64,000 nt of DNA from an uncultured Clostridia bacterium (GCA_934234035.1 CAKQHH010000004.1:1-64000); one strand, 5' to 3'; positions 25,429-34,743 are shown, counted from the first letter of the stretch. A program made the numbers and translations. The notes: generated by a model from the sequence alone, not told the origin.

Positions 25429-26595
25429 CTATTTTGCCGGTTTCCGGTCCACCACGAAGGCGCTCCACAGAGTGAACAGCAGGGAGAGCAGGATGGCCAC
25501 GTGGTAGGATGTGACGTTGACAATCACGCTGCTCAGGATTTTTTCACAGACGGTCACAATCGCCGGTGTGGTGAACTGAGCGATGTACAGCGCCACGGAA
25601 AGGGCCGGAATTACGGTGGTTGCCGCATTTCTTCCGGCTTTTGCCGATGCCGTGGAGATGAAATACGGCACGCCGATTCCGTTGGCGGCGCCGATTAGGA
25701 AGGATCCCAGCAGTGTTCCCGGCATCGTGTTCAGGAACTGGAGCAGCAGATATCCCACCAAGAACATCAGCGGCGCCACGACTTTGGTGCTTCTGCCCAG
25801 TCCGTTTTTCAGCTTCGGATAGACCAGGCCGCCCAGGAAGCCGAACACATCCCCTAAAGCCATAATTACGGAAACAGCCGCTTCCGGCACGGTTCCCAGG
25901 CGGGAAGATTCCATCGCAAAGTTGGCCGGATAATTAAAGAAAATCACCATCAGGAAGAACATTCCCACGATAAAAGGATAATAATCGCGAAAAACCCCGG
26001 TGGATTTTTTCGGACGTCCGGCTTCGACGATTTTTTCGTTCGGCATCCACATCGCTACCGGGATGATGCTGACCACGCCCAGCAGGTACACCAGAAAACT
26101 CATCCGCCAGCTGATCATCGCCAGCGCACCGGCAATCAGGGTGGCAACCACGCCGCCCAGCATGTTCATGGCCGAAGAATAGCCCATCAGCACATCCTGC
26201 TTGTCCCGCGTGAAGTAGTACGTAATCAATCCGGTAGACATGGGCATAATGATGCCGACGCCCACGCCCACCAGCGCTCTGCACACCAGAACCAAATAGA
26301 TGTTGCTGAACAGACCGGCCCCACAGCCGAATACGATGTACATTCCCAGGCCGATTAGCGTCAGGGTTTTCGCTTTACAAATCCGGCACATCTTCTCAAA
26401 AAACAAATTCGTCACGGCAATGAACACCGCCGGCATGCTGATAATCAGCTGCACCATCATTTTCGATTCGCCGCTGAAATAATCCTGTATCACGCCCAAC
26501 GCCGGTGCCACAGCGGCGCCGGCCATTACCGTCAGCAGCGACAGCGTCAGTATCGCCACCATTAATTTCCATCTTCTATGTTCCTGTAGAAACAT
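25429..26595 (-). CDS. MFS transporter
   Basis: The 388-residue protein has about twelve hydrophobic segments and is an MFS carrier of the drug-efflux or sugar-type class, with a conserved YYFTRDKQDVLMGYSSAMNM loop. The start is placed at ATG 26595, where GGAGG (26601-26605) is 5 nt upstream; an alternative ATG at 26775 lies inside the 86-bp array and is not credible. It lies downstream of the 86-bp tandem repeat array (26659-27088), which would be in its leader. Confidence 0.85.
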   Translation of the reverse strand: MFLQEHRRWKLMVAILTLSLLTVMAGAAVAPALGVIQDYFSGESKMMVQLIISMPAVFIAVTNLFFEKMCRICKAKTLTLIGLGMYIVFGCGAGLFSNIYLVLVCRALVGVGVGIIMPMSTGLITYYFTRDKQDVLMGYSSAMNMLGGVVATLIAGALAMISWRMSFLVYLLGVVSIIPVAMWMPNEKIVEAGRPKKSTGVFRDYYPFIVGMFFLMVIFFNYPANFAMESSRLGTVPEAAVSVIMALGDVFGFLGGLVYPKLKNGLGRSTKVVAPLMFLVGYLLLQFLNTMPGTLLGSFLIGAANGIGVPYFISTASAKAGRNAATTVIPALSVALYIAQFTTPAIVTVCEKILSSVIVNVTSYHVAILLSLLFTLWSAFVVDRKPAK

Positions 26596-26658
26596 TTTTA
26601 CCTCCTTACAAAAATAGGTTTCACTTTTCCAAAGTTCCCGGCGCCCAGGCCGCATGGC

Positions 26659-27088
26659 AAAATGTTGGCGCCCCCTGACGAAGGAACAAGCCTTTGCCGG
26701 CTGCAATGCGCCAATCCGGACTCCCGCTGCCCGGGCCCCATGGCAAAATGTTGGCGCCCCTTGACGAAGAAACAAGCCTTTGCCGGCTGCAGGGCGCCAA
26801 CCCGGACTCCTGCTACCCGGGCCTCATTGCAAAATGTTGGCGCCTCTCGACGAAGAAACAAGCCTTTGCCGGCTGCTAGGCGCCAACTCGACCGCCCGCT
26901 ACTCGGGCCCCGTCTCTAAATGTTGGCGCCTCTCGACGAAGGAACAAGCCTTTGCCGGCTGCTAGGCGCCAACTCCAACTCCCGCTGCCCGGGCCCCGTC
27001 GCAAAATGTTGGCGCCCCTTGACGAAGAAACAAGCCTTTGCCGGCTGCCAGGCGCCAACTCCAACACCTGCTACCCGGGCCCCGTCGC
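26659..27088. repeat. Tandem array, five copies of an 86-bp unit
   Basis: Copies start at 26659, 26745, 26831, 26917 and 27003, each exactly 86 bp apart, with a partial copy before (26637-26658). Each unit includes TTGGCGCC and GGCGCCAA (a stem with the loop TTGACGAAGAAACAAGCC...), and a CCCGGGCCCC block. The units differ at single bases, with no spacer-like variation, so this is not a CRISPR array. It lies between the DUF2520 terminator and the MFS gene, within the presumed MFS leader. The array has no coding potential (the period is not a multiple of three). Confidence 0.9.
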
Positions 27089-27110
27089 AAAAGTGAACAC
27101 CAAAAAAAGA

Positions 27111-27142
27111 AAAGCGCAAGTCCGTGTTTGGACTTACGCTTT
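27111..27142 (-). terminator. Terminator of the DUF2520 gene
   Basis: AAAGCGCAAGTCC (27111-27123) pairs with GGACTTACGCTTT (27130-27142) with one mismatch. Read on the minus strand it is followed by a T-rich run, downstream of the stop at 27212. Confidence 0.75.
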
Positions 27143-27211
27143 TTGCTACTCAACTCCGTTATTATATCACTGTAAATTTTGAAAAGTCAAAGATTTTTTC
27201 CGCTCCGGCTC

Positions 27212-28060
27212 CTACTCCAGAATCCGCCGGAGCCCGGCGTAATCCCGGTCCGGATTCTTGCGTTCCGCGATGGAAACCAGTACCTCCGAAGCCGCCCGGT
27301 ACAGCGCAGCTTCCGGCCCGTCCCCCAGCACCGAAAGGTGCTTCCGAACCGTTTCCGAATCGCCTCGTTCCACCGGCCCCGTCAGCGCCTGCACCGGGCC
27401 GTCTTCCAGCAGGTGCTTCATATTGCTGAGAGCCAGTGGCGCCAGTGCTTCCCGGGCACCGGCCTCCGTGAAACCGCATTCCTGCAAGAGATTCAGGCCG
27501 GTATCCACCAGGGCGCACACCAGGTTGCTGGAGAAGACGCAGGCCGCGTGGTACTTCACCTTGGCATCGCCGGAAATCTCCTGCACCCTCGGGCCCAGGG
27601 ATTCCAGTGTTTTTACCCAGAAATCCAGGGGACCCGTACCCTCGACGCAGAAAAAGGCCGACCTCAGCTCTTTGTAGGACGCCCATTTGTCGCTCACCGG
27701 GAACAGGGGATGGATGGAATACCCCGTCGCCCCCAAAGCCTCAATGCCCGGAAAGGCCTCTTCGGCGGACAAAGCCCCGCTGCAATGACAGATTTTTTTG
27801 CCCCGGAGATCTAACCCGCGGAGGGACCCGTAGACCGCCTGAATCTGATTGTCCGGCACGGTGAGGAAAATCGCGTCGCTGGCTTCCGCCACCGCCTGGG
27901 CACTGTCAAAACACCTGCTTTCGGTGAATTCCGCGGCCGCCTGTGCCGCCTCCCGATGCCGATTGTAGTAGCCGGTCACCGGGAGCCCGCCTTCGCGGAA
28001 AAATTTTCCCAGGGAGACCCCCACCTTACCGGCCCCAATAAAACCGATTTTCGTCTGCAT
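27212..28060 (-). CDS. Rossmann-like/DUF2520 protein
   Basis: The 282-residue protein has an N-terminal Rossmann fold with GFIGAGKVGVSLGKFFREGG and a following GYYNRHREAA, matching the NAD(P)-binding type domain of Rossmann-like/DUF2520 proteins. The C-terminal DUF2520 domain is helical, seen in AACVFSSNLVCALVDTGLNL. These proteins are dehydrogenase-like, of unknown substrate (often linked to coenzyme or amino-acid metabolism). The gene lies upstream of a GNAT gene on the same strand (8-bp gap), with PatB-like and ABC genes further on. Confidence 0.85.
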   Translation of the reverse strand: MQTKIGFIGAGKVGVSLGKFFREGGLPVTGYYNRHREAAQAAAEFTESRCFDSAQAVAEASDAIFLTVPDNQIQAVYGSLRGLDLRGKKICHCSGALSAEEAFPGIEALGATGYSIHPLFPVSDKWASYKELRSAFFCVEGTGPLDFWVKTLESLGPRVQEISGDAKVKYHAACVFSSNLVCALVDTGLNLLQECGFTEAGAREALAPLALSNMKHLLEDGPVQALTGPVERGDSETVRKHLSVLGDGPEAALYRAASEVLVSIAERKNPDRDYAGLRRILE

Positions 28061-28069
28061 TTTGCCCCC

Positions 28070-28594
28070 TTATCCCAGATATTTCTCCAGGAGCACCATG
28101 CTCACGTTGGACAGGCCCTGCAGCTCCGTGCCCACGATGCCCACTTCCGCGTATCCCAGCTTCCGGTACATCGCCCGGGCCACCGAGTTCCATTCCAGCG
28201 TATCCATTCGGCAGGCTTTGCAGCCCGTCTCCCGGGCGTAGTCTTCATAAAAACAAACGAACGCCTTGCCGTAGCCTTTTTTCGAGGCGGCCGGGGAGAC
28301 CACCAGGGTGTGGAGAACGCACACCTGCTCTTTCGGCAGTTCGTGCACCCACCGGCCTTGGGCATAGGCCTCCGCCTGAGCTTGGTTGATGATGCCCGCA
28401 CTCACAATTCGGCCTTCATCTTCCAGCACGAAGAGCTCGCCCCGTGCCAAGGCTCCCTCGGCGGTGGCCCGCGTCGGATAGACTCCTCGAATCCAGCCGG
28501 TCATCAATCCGCCCTTCTCCTCTGCCGTATGAATCTCATTGTAAATCTCTTCCACCGCGGAAATGTCCGCCGCGCTTGCTTTTCGGAATACCAT
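28070..28594 (-). CDS. GNAT family N-acetyltransferase
   Basis: A 174-residue GNAT protein. Key features are CVLHTLVVSPAASKKGYGKA, with the SKKGYGKA acetyl-CoA loop, and CRMDTLEWNSVARAMYRKLG near the C-terminus. The N-terminus VFRKASAADISAVEEIYNEI is typical. The substrate is unknown. Confidence 0.85.
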   Translation of the reverse strand: MVFRKASAADISAVEEIYNEIHTAEEKGGLMTGWIRGVYPTRATAEGALARGELFVLEDEGRIVSAGIINQAQAEAYAQGRWVHELPKEQVCVLHTLVVSPAASKKGYGKAFVCFYEDYARETGCKACRMDTLEWNSVARAMYRKLGYAEVGIVGTELQGLSNVSMVLLEKYLG

Positions 28595-28629
28595 AATTCG
28601 CTCCTAACATTAAAGATAAGAGCATTATA

Positions 28630-29865
28630 TCACAGATGAAGGGCGGAAATCCCCCGAATCAGGCCGGCTGCAATTCGCTCCGCATTCTCCGGGCTCGTGG
28701 CCAGATTCAGGCGGATGAAATTCCTGTAATCCTCGCCGCCGAACCATTCGCCGAAATCCGGTGCGACACCGCATCGCTGCAGGACAAAATCTTCCGTTGT
28801 CAGACCTTCCGTTTCCCACGCGTTCGCATAGGCGCTCAGATCCACCCACTGAAGGTACGTCCCTTCCAAAGGCGACAGCACCGCCTTCGGTGCCCCTTCC
28901 GCCAGCCGCTCCTTCAGTAGCGCGGCGTTGTCCCGAATCAGGCCGCGCAGCTCCTGCAGCCATTCACGGCCCTGTTCGTAGGCGGCGGTGTACGAAATGT
29001 ATCCCATATTGCCGCCGTCCTTGATGTGGATTTTCGTGGTAAAAGAGTCGAATTCTTCCCGCAGTTTCTCATCCGGAATGATGACGAAAGAATTCTGCAT
29101 TCCCGCCAGGTTGAAGGTTTTGGAGGCGGAGGTCAGGGTAATGAGAAGGGAATCGTATTCTCCCGGTTCCCCGGCCGTCGCCGCGGCAATGTTCTCCCGG
29201 AACGGATTTTCTCCGCCGCACTCCGCTTCCTGAACCACCAGATCCTGATGGATTTCATCGGCGATGACAACGACTCCGTGGTCCCGGCAAATGTCCAGCA
29301 CCCGCTTGATTTCCTCCCGGCGCCACACTCTTCCCACCGGATTGTGAGGGGAACACATGATGTGCACCTTCGCCCCGGATTCCACAATCGTCCGCTCAAA
29401 AGCATCGTAATCAATCCGGTACCGGCCGCCCTCGTTAATCAGGGGCACCGGGCACACGGTGCGGTCCGTTTCCCGAATCGCATTTCGGAACGGGTAGTAC
29501 ACCGGCTCCAGAATCACCACTCCGTCGCCCGGCTTCGTGAGAATCTCAAGCAGCCAGTAGATGCTCTGCACCACGCCCGGAGCGAACCGAATCCAATCTT
29601 CCTTCACCGCATATCCGTGGTACTTCTTTTCCCAGTCCATAAAAGCACGATACAACTCCCCGGGTGCCCGGTAGTATCCGTATACATTGTGGGCCACCGC
29701 GTCCGCCAAGGCTTGCTGCACGCAGGCCGGCGCTTCGATGTCCATGTCCGCCACCCAGGCCGGAATCAGGTCGTCCCTTCCGAAATTCTCCTGCAATCCA
29801 TCCCACTTGTCGCAGTTCGTGCCCCTGCGCTCCGCAAATTTCAGATGCTTGTATTTCACCATCAC
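28630..29865 (-). CDS. PatB/MalY-type aminotransferase, probable cystathionine beta-lyase
   Basis: The 411-residue enzyme is a fold-type I PLP enzyme with SASKTFNLAGMQ, where the lysine forms the Schiff base, and HNPVGRVWRREEI and ADEIHQDLV as supporting motifs. The N-terminal GTNCDKWDGLQ matches the PatB/MalY subgroup, which cleaves C-S bonds in cystathionine and related compounds. The gene sits beside a polar amino-acid ABC transporter (29881-32628), pointing to sulfur amino-acid uptake and catabolism. The start is the second of two adjacent ATG codons at 29865/29862; either may be used. Confidence 0.88.
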   Translation of the reverse strand: MMVKYKHLKFAERRGTNCDKWDGLQENFGRDDLIPAWVADMDIEAPACVQQALADAVAHNVYGYYRAPGELYRAFMDWEKKYHGYAVKEDWIRFAPGVVQSIYWLLEILTKPGDGVVILEPVYYPFRNAIRETDRTVCPVPLINEGGRYRIDYDAFERTIVESGAKVHIMCSPHNPVGRVWRREEIKRVLDICRDHGVVVIADEIHQDLVVQEAECGGENPFRENIAAATAGEPGEYDSLLITLTSASKTFNLAGMQNSFVIIPDEKLREEFDSFTTKIHIKDGGNMGYISYTAAYEQGREWLQELRGLIRDNAALLKERLAEGAPKAVLSPLEGTYLQWVDLSAYANAWETEGLTTEDFVLQRCGVAPDFGEWFGGEDYRNFIRLNLATSPENAERIAAGLIRGISALHL

Positions 29866-29880
29866 TTTGAGCCTCCTTTT

Positions 29881-31053
29881 CTAAAAGTCGATTTTCATTA
29901 CTTCCGGGAAGCAAGTTTTCTTGTACTGGCTGCAGGTCGGACAGCTGCTGGTCAGCGGGGAATCCTCGTATGGCACCGTGTCGAAACCCAGTTTTTTGTA
30001 AAAGCCCGGAACCCGTCCCATCAGCCACATCCGATGACCGTCCCGACGCGCGATTTCTTCCATACTTTCTTTTACCAGTTTGGTCCCAAAATCCTGCCCA
30101 CGGTATTCCTCTTCCACGGCCAGATAGTTCAGGTGGAACACCCCGTCGTGATGGGTGATGGTCGCTGCGCCCACCAGCTCCTTCGTGTGCTTGTGAATCA
30201 GCTCCAGACTGGTCAGGAAACCTTCCGGCTTCGGGTCGTCCAAGGAACATTCCAGGCCGGATTTCTGATACAGCGGCAGGAGCTCCTCGAAGCGGTCCGT
30301 GTAGACGATTTTGTATTCGCTCCGCAGTTCCTTGCGAAGGAAGGCCACGGTGCGCGGGTTTTTCGGGTGGTCCAGAATCTCTTCCGGCGTTCCCTCCTCC
30401 ACGATGTTTCCGTTTTCCATAAAAATAATTCGGTCGGACACGTCTCGCGCGAACTCCATCTCGTGGGTGACGATGATCATCGTGTAGTGTTCTTTTGCCA
30501 GATTTTCAATAACGTCCAGCACCTCGTTGACCCATTCCGGGTCCAGGGCGGAGGTGGGCTCGTCCAGCAGCATCACGTTGGGCTGAATGGCCATGGAACG
30601 AGCAATCGCCACCCGCTGCTGCTGACCGCCGGACAGGGTAATCGGATACTTGTCGGAAAACTCATCCATACCGACTGTTTTTAGGTTCCGGTGGGCGATC
30701 TCCTCCGCCTCCTTCGGCGGGATTTTTTTGGCCGTCACCAGAGGCTCCATCACGTTGTGCAGCACGTTCTTGTTGGCGAAGAGGTTGTAGTTCTGGAAAA
30801 TCATGGCGGAATGCTTCCGCAGCTCGAAAATCTCCTTGTCCGTGTGATTCTTGGCGTCCACCGTGATATCGTCGATGGTAATCTTGCCCTCATCCGGCAC
30901 CTCCAGGTAATTCATGCACCGCAGAAGGGTGGATTTACCGGTTCCGGAGGGGCCGATGACAGACAGCACCTCGCCGGTGTTCACGGTGAGATTCACTTTG
31001 GAGAGGACGTGCAGGTCCCCGAAACTCTTGCTTAAATTCTCAATTTTTACCAT
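29881..31053 (-). CDS. Amino-acid ABC transporter ATPase fused to a GNAT domain
   Basis: Residues 1-240 are a complete polar amino-acid ABC ATPase: Walker [10 protein letters not shown] (34-42), Q-loop FQN at Gln87, signature LSGGQ (140-144), Walker B LLDEP (162-166) and H-loop THE at His197. Residues about 245-390 form a GNAT domain: [20 protein letters not shown] (308-327) with RGQDFG as the acetyl-CoA loop, then [12 protein letters not shown] (346-357), and an ending [15 protein letters not shown]ys cluster (371-385). The usual GlnQ/TcyC-type ATPase is about 240-250 residues, so the C-terminal half is an extension. The permease ends 5 bp upstream and the lipoprotein gene precedes it, so the whole transporter is encoded in one operon. 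A single continuous frame of 390 codons with no stop or shift supports a real fusion. Confidence 0.88.
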   Translation of the reverse strand: MVKIENLSKSFGDLHVLSKVNLTVNTGEVLSVIGPSGTGKSTLLRCMNYLEVPDEGKITIDDITVDAKNHTDKEIFELRKHSAMIFQNYNLFANKNVLHNVMEPLVTAKKIPPKEAEEIAHRNLKTVGMDEFSDKYPITLSGGQQQRVAIARSMAIQPNVMLLDEPTSALDPEWVNEVLDVIENLAKEHYTMIIVTHEMEFARDVSDRIIFMENGNIVEEGTPEEILDHPKNPRTVAFLRKELRSEYKIVYTDRFEELLPLYQKSGLECSLDDPKPEGFLTSLELIHKHTKELVGAATITHHDGVFHLNYLAVEEEYRGQDFGTKLVKESMEEIARRDGHRMWLMGRVPGFYKKLGFDTVPYEDSPLTSSCPTCSQYKKTCFPEVMKIDF

Positions 31054-31058
31054 AGTCC

Positions 31059-31724
31059 CTACCTCTCATAACCAACGGTCATCTTCTGTTCCACCGTTTT
31101 CTCCACGCGTTCCAGAATCAGAATGATTGCCCAATACATCAGCATCAGCACCACGTACGCCGTAAAATAATCATACGTCACGGCCGCTTTCAGCTTCGCC
31201 GCCGCCGTCATTTCCACGACGCCAACGGTGAACGCCATGGAGGTTCCTTTTACCGTATCCACCAAATTGTTGAACAGCGACGGAATCGCCACCCGGGCCG
31301 CCTGGGGCAAAATAATCCGGAACATGGCCTGCCGGGAGGTCATGCCGTGGGCCAGCGCCGCTTCCCGCTGTCCGTCCGGAACGGAGAGCAGTGCGCCCCG
31401 CACCACTTCCTTCATGTACGCCGCGGAATTCAGCGTCAAACCGATGATGCATACCGCAAAAGGCGAGATGTCCCGCAAAGACGGAACGATGGACGGGATG
31501 CCGAAATACAACAGAAACAGCTGCGGAATCAGCGGCGTCCCTCGAAAGAAGGACACGTATACCCCGCAGATTTTGTCCAGCACCGGCACCTTGTTGTAAT
31601 CAATCACCGCCAGCAAAATCGCCAGTGCCAGCGCCAGAATAAAAGAAATCGCCGTCAAGGCCAGGGTCGTCGGAATGGCTTCCGTAATCCTTAAAAATAT
31701 CGATGGTGTGGCTGCAAAATCCAT
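31059..31724 (-). CDS. Polar amino-acid ABC transporter permease
   Basis: The 221-residue membrane protein has five hydrophobic segments and the EAA loop [20 protein letters not shown], characteristic of amino-acid ABC permeases of the GlnP/HisM class. The start at ATG 31724 follows a GGAG site (AAAGGAGAAAGT). It is the only permease gene in the locus, so it would form a homodimer with the single ATPase. Confidence 0.88.
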   Translation of the reverse strand: MDFAATPSIFLRITEAIPTTLALTAISFILALALAILLAVIDYNKVPVLDKICGVYVSFFRGTPLIPQLFLLYFGIPSIVPSLRDISPFAVCIIGLTLNSAAYMKEVVRGALLSVPDGQREAALAHGMTSRQAMFRIILPQAARVAIPSLFNNLVDTVKGTSMAFTVGVVEMTAAAKLKAAVTYDYFTAYVVLMLMYWAIILILERVEKTVEQKMTVGYER

Positions 31725-31750
31725 ACTTTCTCCTTTACAAATGAACAACA

Positions 31751-31780
31751 GGCTGCACAGATGCGAATGATCCGTGCAGC
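31751..31780 (-). promoter_or_regulatory. Intercistronic hairpin in the ABC operon
   Basis: GGCTGCAC (31751-31758) pairs with GTGCAGC (31774-31780). It lies between the substrate-binding protein gene (stop 31804) and the permease gene (start 31724), where such hairpins commonly stabilise the upstream message to give excess binding protein. Confidence 0.55.
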
Positions 31781-31803
31781 TTGCCTAAAAACATATTCGT
31801 ATC

Positions 31804-32628
31804 TTACTTGGTGTAGGACATCAGGGTTTCCGCGCCTTCCGGCTTCTCGGAGATATCCTGATCGAACCACTTCTCAGAGAGCTTCTTGATTGTACCGTCT
31901 TCTCTCATCTCGTCGATTGCCTTGGATACTTCTTCGCTCAGCGCCTTTCCTTCATCGGTGTCCGCAAACGGGTACACGTTGGTTTCCAGAATGTCGGTCT
32001 TTCCAAGAATCTTCAGGTTCTTGGTTTCCTTTACCGTGAGGATGGAGGAAGTTTCCGCTCTCGGCCAGAGGTCGCAGCGGCCCATTGCCACGTCGGTAAC
32101 GGACATGCCATCGTAGTAAGTCTTCTTCAACTTGAAGCCGTACTTCTTTTCCAGTGCGTTTACGATGAGTTCATCACTGGTGTTGGACTCGCAGGAAATG
32201 CTCATTCCGTCCTTGATATCCTCAAAAGAATTCAGCTCGTTGTTGTCCGCTCTGGAAATCAGGCAGTATCTGTTGTACGCGTACGGAGTGGACAGGTTGT
32301 ACTTCTCCGCTCTCTCCGGTGTCTCGGAAATCTGCTCTGCCACGGAGTCGATTCTGCCGTCGCCCAGCATCGTCCACATGCCGTCCCAATCCATCACCTT
32401 GAACTCAATCTTATGGCCGGTTCTCTTTCCGATTTCCTGCCACATATCATAGTCAAAGCCCTTCAGCTTTCCATCATCCTTCTTCACAATCCAGCCCGGT
32501 GTCGTCGCTTCGCATCCGATGGTCAGCGTCTTCTTGTCGGAGCTGTCGCTTCCGCCGCATCCGCTCAGTGCAAATACCATCACCAGGGTCAGGATGCATC
32601 CCATCAAAACAGTTAACTTTTTCTTCAT
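31804..32628 (-). CDS. Amino-acid ABC transporter substrate-binding lipoprotein
   Basis: The 274-residue protein has a lipoprotein signal peptide with a lipobox LSGC near residue 24 (MKKKLTVLMGCILTLVMVFA...), then a type 3 periplasmic-binding fold: LTIGCEATTPGWIVKKDDGK, FDYDMWQEIGKRTGHKIEFK, GRIDSVAEQISETPERAEK. It is the first gene of the operon with the permease and the fused ATPase. The neighbouring PatB-type lyase suggests cystine or a related sulfur amino acid as the ligand; this is inferred. Confidence 0.88.
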   Translation of the reverse strand: MKKKLTVLMGCILTLVMVFALSGCGGSDSSDKKTLTIGCEATTPGWIVKKDDGKLKGFDYDMWQEIGKRTGHKIEFKVMDWDGMWTMLGDGRIDSVAEQISETPERAEKYNLSTPYAYNRYCLISRADNNELNSFEDIKDGMSISCESNTSDELIVNALEKKYGFKLKKTYYDGMSVTDVAMGRCDLWPRAETSSILTVKETKNLKILGKTDILETNVYPFADTDEGKALSEEVSKAIDEMREDGTIKKLSEKWFDQDISEKPEGAETLMSYTK

Positions 32629-32788
32629 CTCTATTAACCACCTTCCAAATAGTCATAATTTATGATTGAAAACGTTCCGGATTATTGTATCAGCATCAAC
32701 CACCGGTTTCTAATTCATAATTTTTATTCACACTTCTGCCGGTATTTTTTTTAACTATATTGGGCCGGCCGCCGGGCCTCTAATGCGG

Positions 32789-32832
32789 AAAAAGTGATGC
32801 TCGAAGCGCCGTCGCCTTCGAGCATCACTTTT
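32789..32832 (-). terminator. Long palindrome and terminator of the S15 peptidase gene
   Basis: AAAAGTGATGCTCGAAG (32790-32806) pairs perfectly with CTTCGAGCATCACTTTT (32816-32832), a 17-bp stem with a 9-nt loop. It is placed 14 bp after the stop at 32846, and on the minus strand it is followed by a T run. Its stem word GTGATGC is shared with the hairpin cluster at 15.0 kb. Confidence 0.8.
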
Positions 32833-32845
32833 CACTTATCCCCTT

Positions 32846-34732
32846 TTAACAACTTCCCATCGGCACCACCGCCTGCAGGTGTGCCGTGTCGATTTCAATC
32901 CTCGTCACCGTATCCGGCCGCGGGGTGGCTTCCGCATCGATGCCGTAAAGAATCAATGCCAGCTCGTGTCCGGGTTCCAGCACGTAATCCGTGGGAACCA
33001 TATCAATTTCATAATGATACGTCTCTCCCGGCACAATTCGCTCTTTCCGCCACAGGCAGCTTCGGTTCTGGGCGTTGATCCAGCCCCGGGAAATTACTTT
33101 GTACAGGGAGGGCGTCTCTTCCACTCCAAAGGAATAAGTTCCGTCCTCATGGGGAATCTGTTCCTCGGTAATGCGGCGGGACGCCCCCAGGTCCACCAGC
33201 ATGGTGCTGAGAATGGCGGTCTCCCGGTCGATGGCGGCATCAAAGGAAACCTTTACCGTTCCCGAAATGCGCAGCCTCCGATTTGACGAATCTGTTTTTA
33301 GGGAAGCATCATCCGAAGCATTTCCTTCCCCAAAAGGATTCCATACGAACTTCAGGCGGTTGCGGTACTCCGGATCATCGCGCAGCACCAGCTCGTCCCG
33401 CCAGTCATTCAGATTGTCCGCTTTGCGGTCGTAGGCCGTTTGGGAGAGATCGTCCACAACGGTCTGCCGCCCCCGGGCCGAAATGGGAAATTCTGCCTCC
33501 CGGCAGCCTGCCGGCGGCCACGTTTCGGAGGCCATCCACACCGACTGGTCCGCGCCGCTTTCCACCAGCACGGCCGGCTCTCGGTCGATTCCGTTGTCGA
33601 CTCCTTTGAGGTAATGCTCCAGCCAGCGGTGCAGGATGTCCAGCATGTTGGAATCCCGGAGGTTGTGAATGTAGACGTGAGGACCCTGATGCAGCATCAT
33701 TTTGGCCGGGACGCCCCGCTTCTCCAGCTCCCGGAAAAGAGGAATGCACTGATTGGTCTTGACATTCCAGTCGTTGAGGCCGTGCACGATGAACACGGAG
33801 GCCCGGATTCGGTCCGCCAGGTTCAGGTAATTCCGCTCATCCCAGAAACGGTTGTAGTTGCCGGAAGCCCGGTCCTCGCCGCGCCGGAGCTCCGCCAGGG
33901 CAGCATCGTAAGCATCCTTCACCGCCGCGTAATCCGCCGCATCCTTGGCCCGGCTGAAACAGTATTTTGCCAGAAGGTCCAGGTCGTCTCCCTGCCAGCC
34001 CAGCGCCGGAACGGTCAGACCGCCGCAGCGATAGTAGTCGTACCAGTTGGAAATCCCTGCTTCCGGAATGATGGTCTTCAGCCCCTCCACGCCGGTGGCA
34101 GCCACCCCGATGCACATGGTGCCCAGGTAGGATTTCGCCGTCATCGCCACGTTCCCGCTGCACCAGGAGGCTTTGATCTCGATGTTGTCCGTCTTATCGG
34201 TAAAAGCACGTGCGCGCCCGTTGAGCCAGTCGATTACGGAGCGAAAAGCCAAGACCTCTTCCCGGGATCCGCTCCGCGTAAAACCCTCGGATCCCCGGGT
34301 GCCCAGGCCGCCGCAAAGCACGGTGGCGTATCCTCTTTCATTAAAGAATTCATACACCTCCGGGACGCATTCGAACTCCGGCTCCCCATCGATGGGTGCA
34401 TGCTCCGCAAAACCCGTCGTCACCCGCTCAGCAAACGGTCCCGCTGTGATTTTCGCTTCATAGGCATCGAAATCAAAGCGCACATCCTCTTCCCGGATAT
34501 CCTGTTCCGGGAACACTTGCACCTCGCCGTCCACATCGTGCAGAACGTACCAGTCCTCGTTGCAGGTCATCAGGTACGGATTGGCAATGTAAATTGCCGG
34601 AATTCGCTCGCCCTCACGCCGATTTCTCGGAAGCCGAAGATACACGGCGACCAGATCTTTTTTCCCGTCCCCGTCGGTATCCACCGGCGTCTCCACATAA
34701 ACGCGCTCTGTGATATATGGTTTTCGCTCCAT
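32846..34732 (-). CDS. X-Pro dipeptidyl-peptidase-like S15/CocE hydrolase
   Basis: The 628-residue protein has an alpha/beta hydrolase core with GGLGTRGSEGFTRSG and, further on, SGNVAMTAKSYLGTMCIGVA carrying the AKSYLG nucleophile elbow (Ser), and SVFIVHGLNDWNVKTNQC with the Asp region, QGPHVYIHN with the His, and a C-terminal jelly-roll domain with LVLRDDPEYRNRLK. This matches the S15 family (PepX/CocE-like). The usual PepX elbow begins with Gly, so the Ala in AKSYLG is a variation. The start is set at ATG 34732, after the AGGGAG site; the longer ATG at 34792 lies within the MFS gene. It is the second gene of the MFS operon and is terminated by the 17-bp palindrome at 32790-32832. Confidence 0.8.
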   Translation of the reverse strand: MERKPYITERVYVETPVDTDGDGKKDLVAVYLRLPRNRREGERIPAIYIANPYLMTCNEDWYVLHDVDGEVQVFPEQDIREEDVRFDFDAYEAKITAGPFAERVTTGFAEHAPIDGEPEFECVPEVYEFFNERGYATVLCGGLGTRGSEGFTRSGSREEVLAFRSVIDWLNGRARAFTDKTDNIEIKASWCSGNVAMTAKSYLGTMCIGVAATGVEGLKTIIPEAGISNWYDYYRCGGLTVPALGWQGDDLDLLAKYCFSRAKDAADYAAVKDAYDAALAELRRGEDRASGNYNRFWDERNYLNLADRIRASVFIVHGLNDWNVKTNQCIPLFRELEKRGVPAKMMLHQGPHVYIHNLRDSNMLDILHRWLEHYLKGVDNGIDREPAVLVESGADQSVWMASETWPPAGCREAEFPISARGRQTVVDDLSQTAYDRKADNLNDWRDELVLRDDPEYRNRLKFVWNPFGEGNASDDASLKTDSSNRRLRISGTVKVSFDAAIDRETAILSTMLVDLGASRRITEEQIPHEDGTYSFGVEETPSLYKVISRGWINAQNRSCLWRKERIVPGETYHYEIDMVPTDYVLEPGHELALILYGIDAEATPRPDTVTRIEIDTAHLQAVVPMGSC

Positions 34733-34743
34733 CTTCTCCCTCA

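Noticed and set aside
26596..26775. Longer MFS start in the repeat array
   Set aside because: It would translate the 86-bp repeat and lacks a ribosome binding site, while ATG 26595 has GGAGG.
26659..27088. CRISPR array
   Set aside because: All copies are nearly identical throughout, with no unique spacers and an 86-bp period; no cas genes are near.
26659..27088. Integron attC sites
   Set aside because: GTTGGCGCC resembles the start of attC core sites but does not fit GTTRRRY, there are no cassettes, and no integrase is present.
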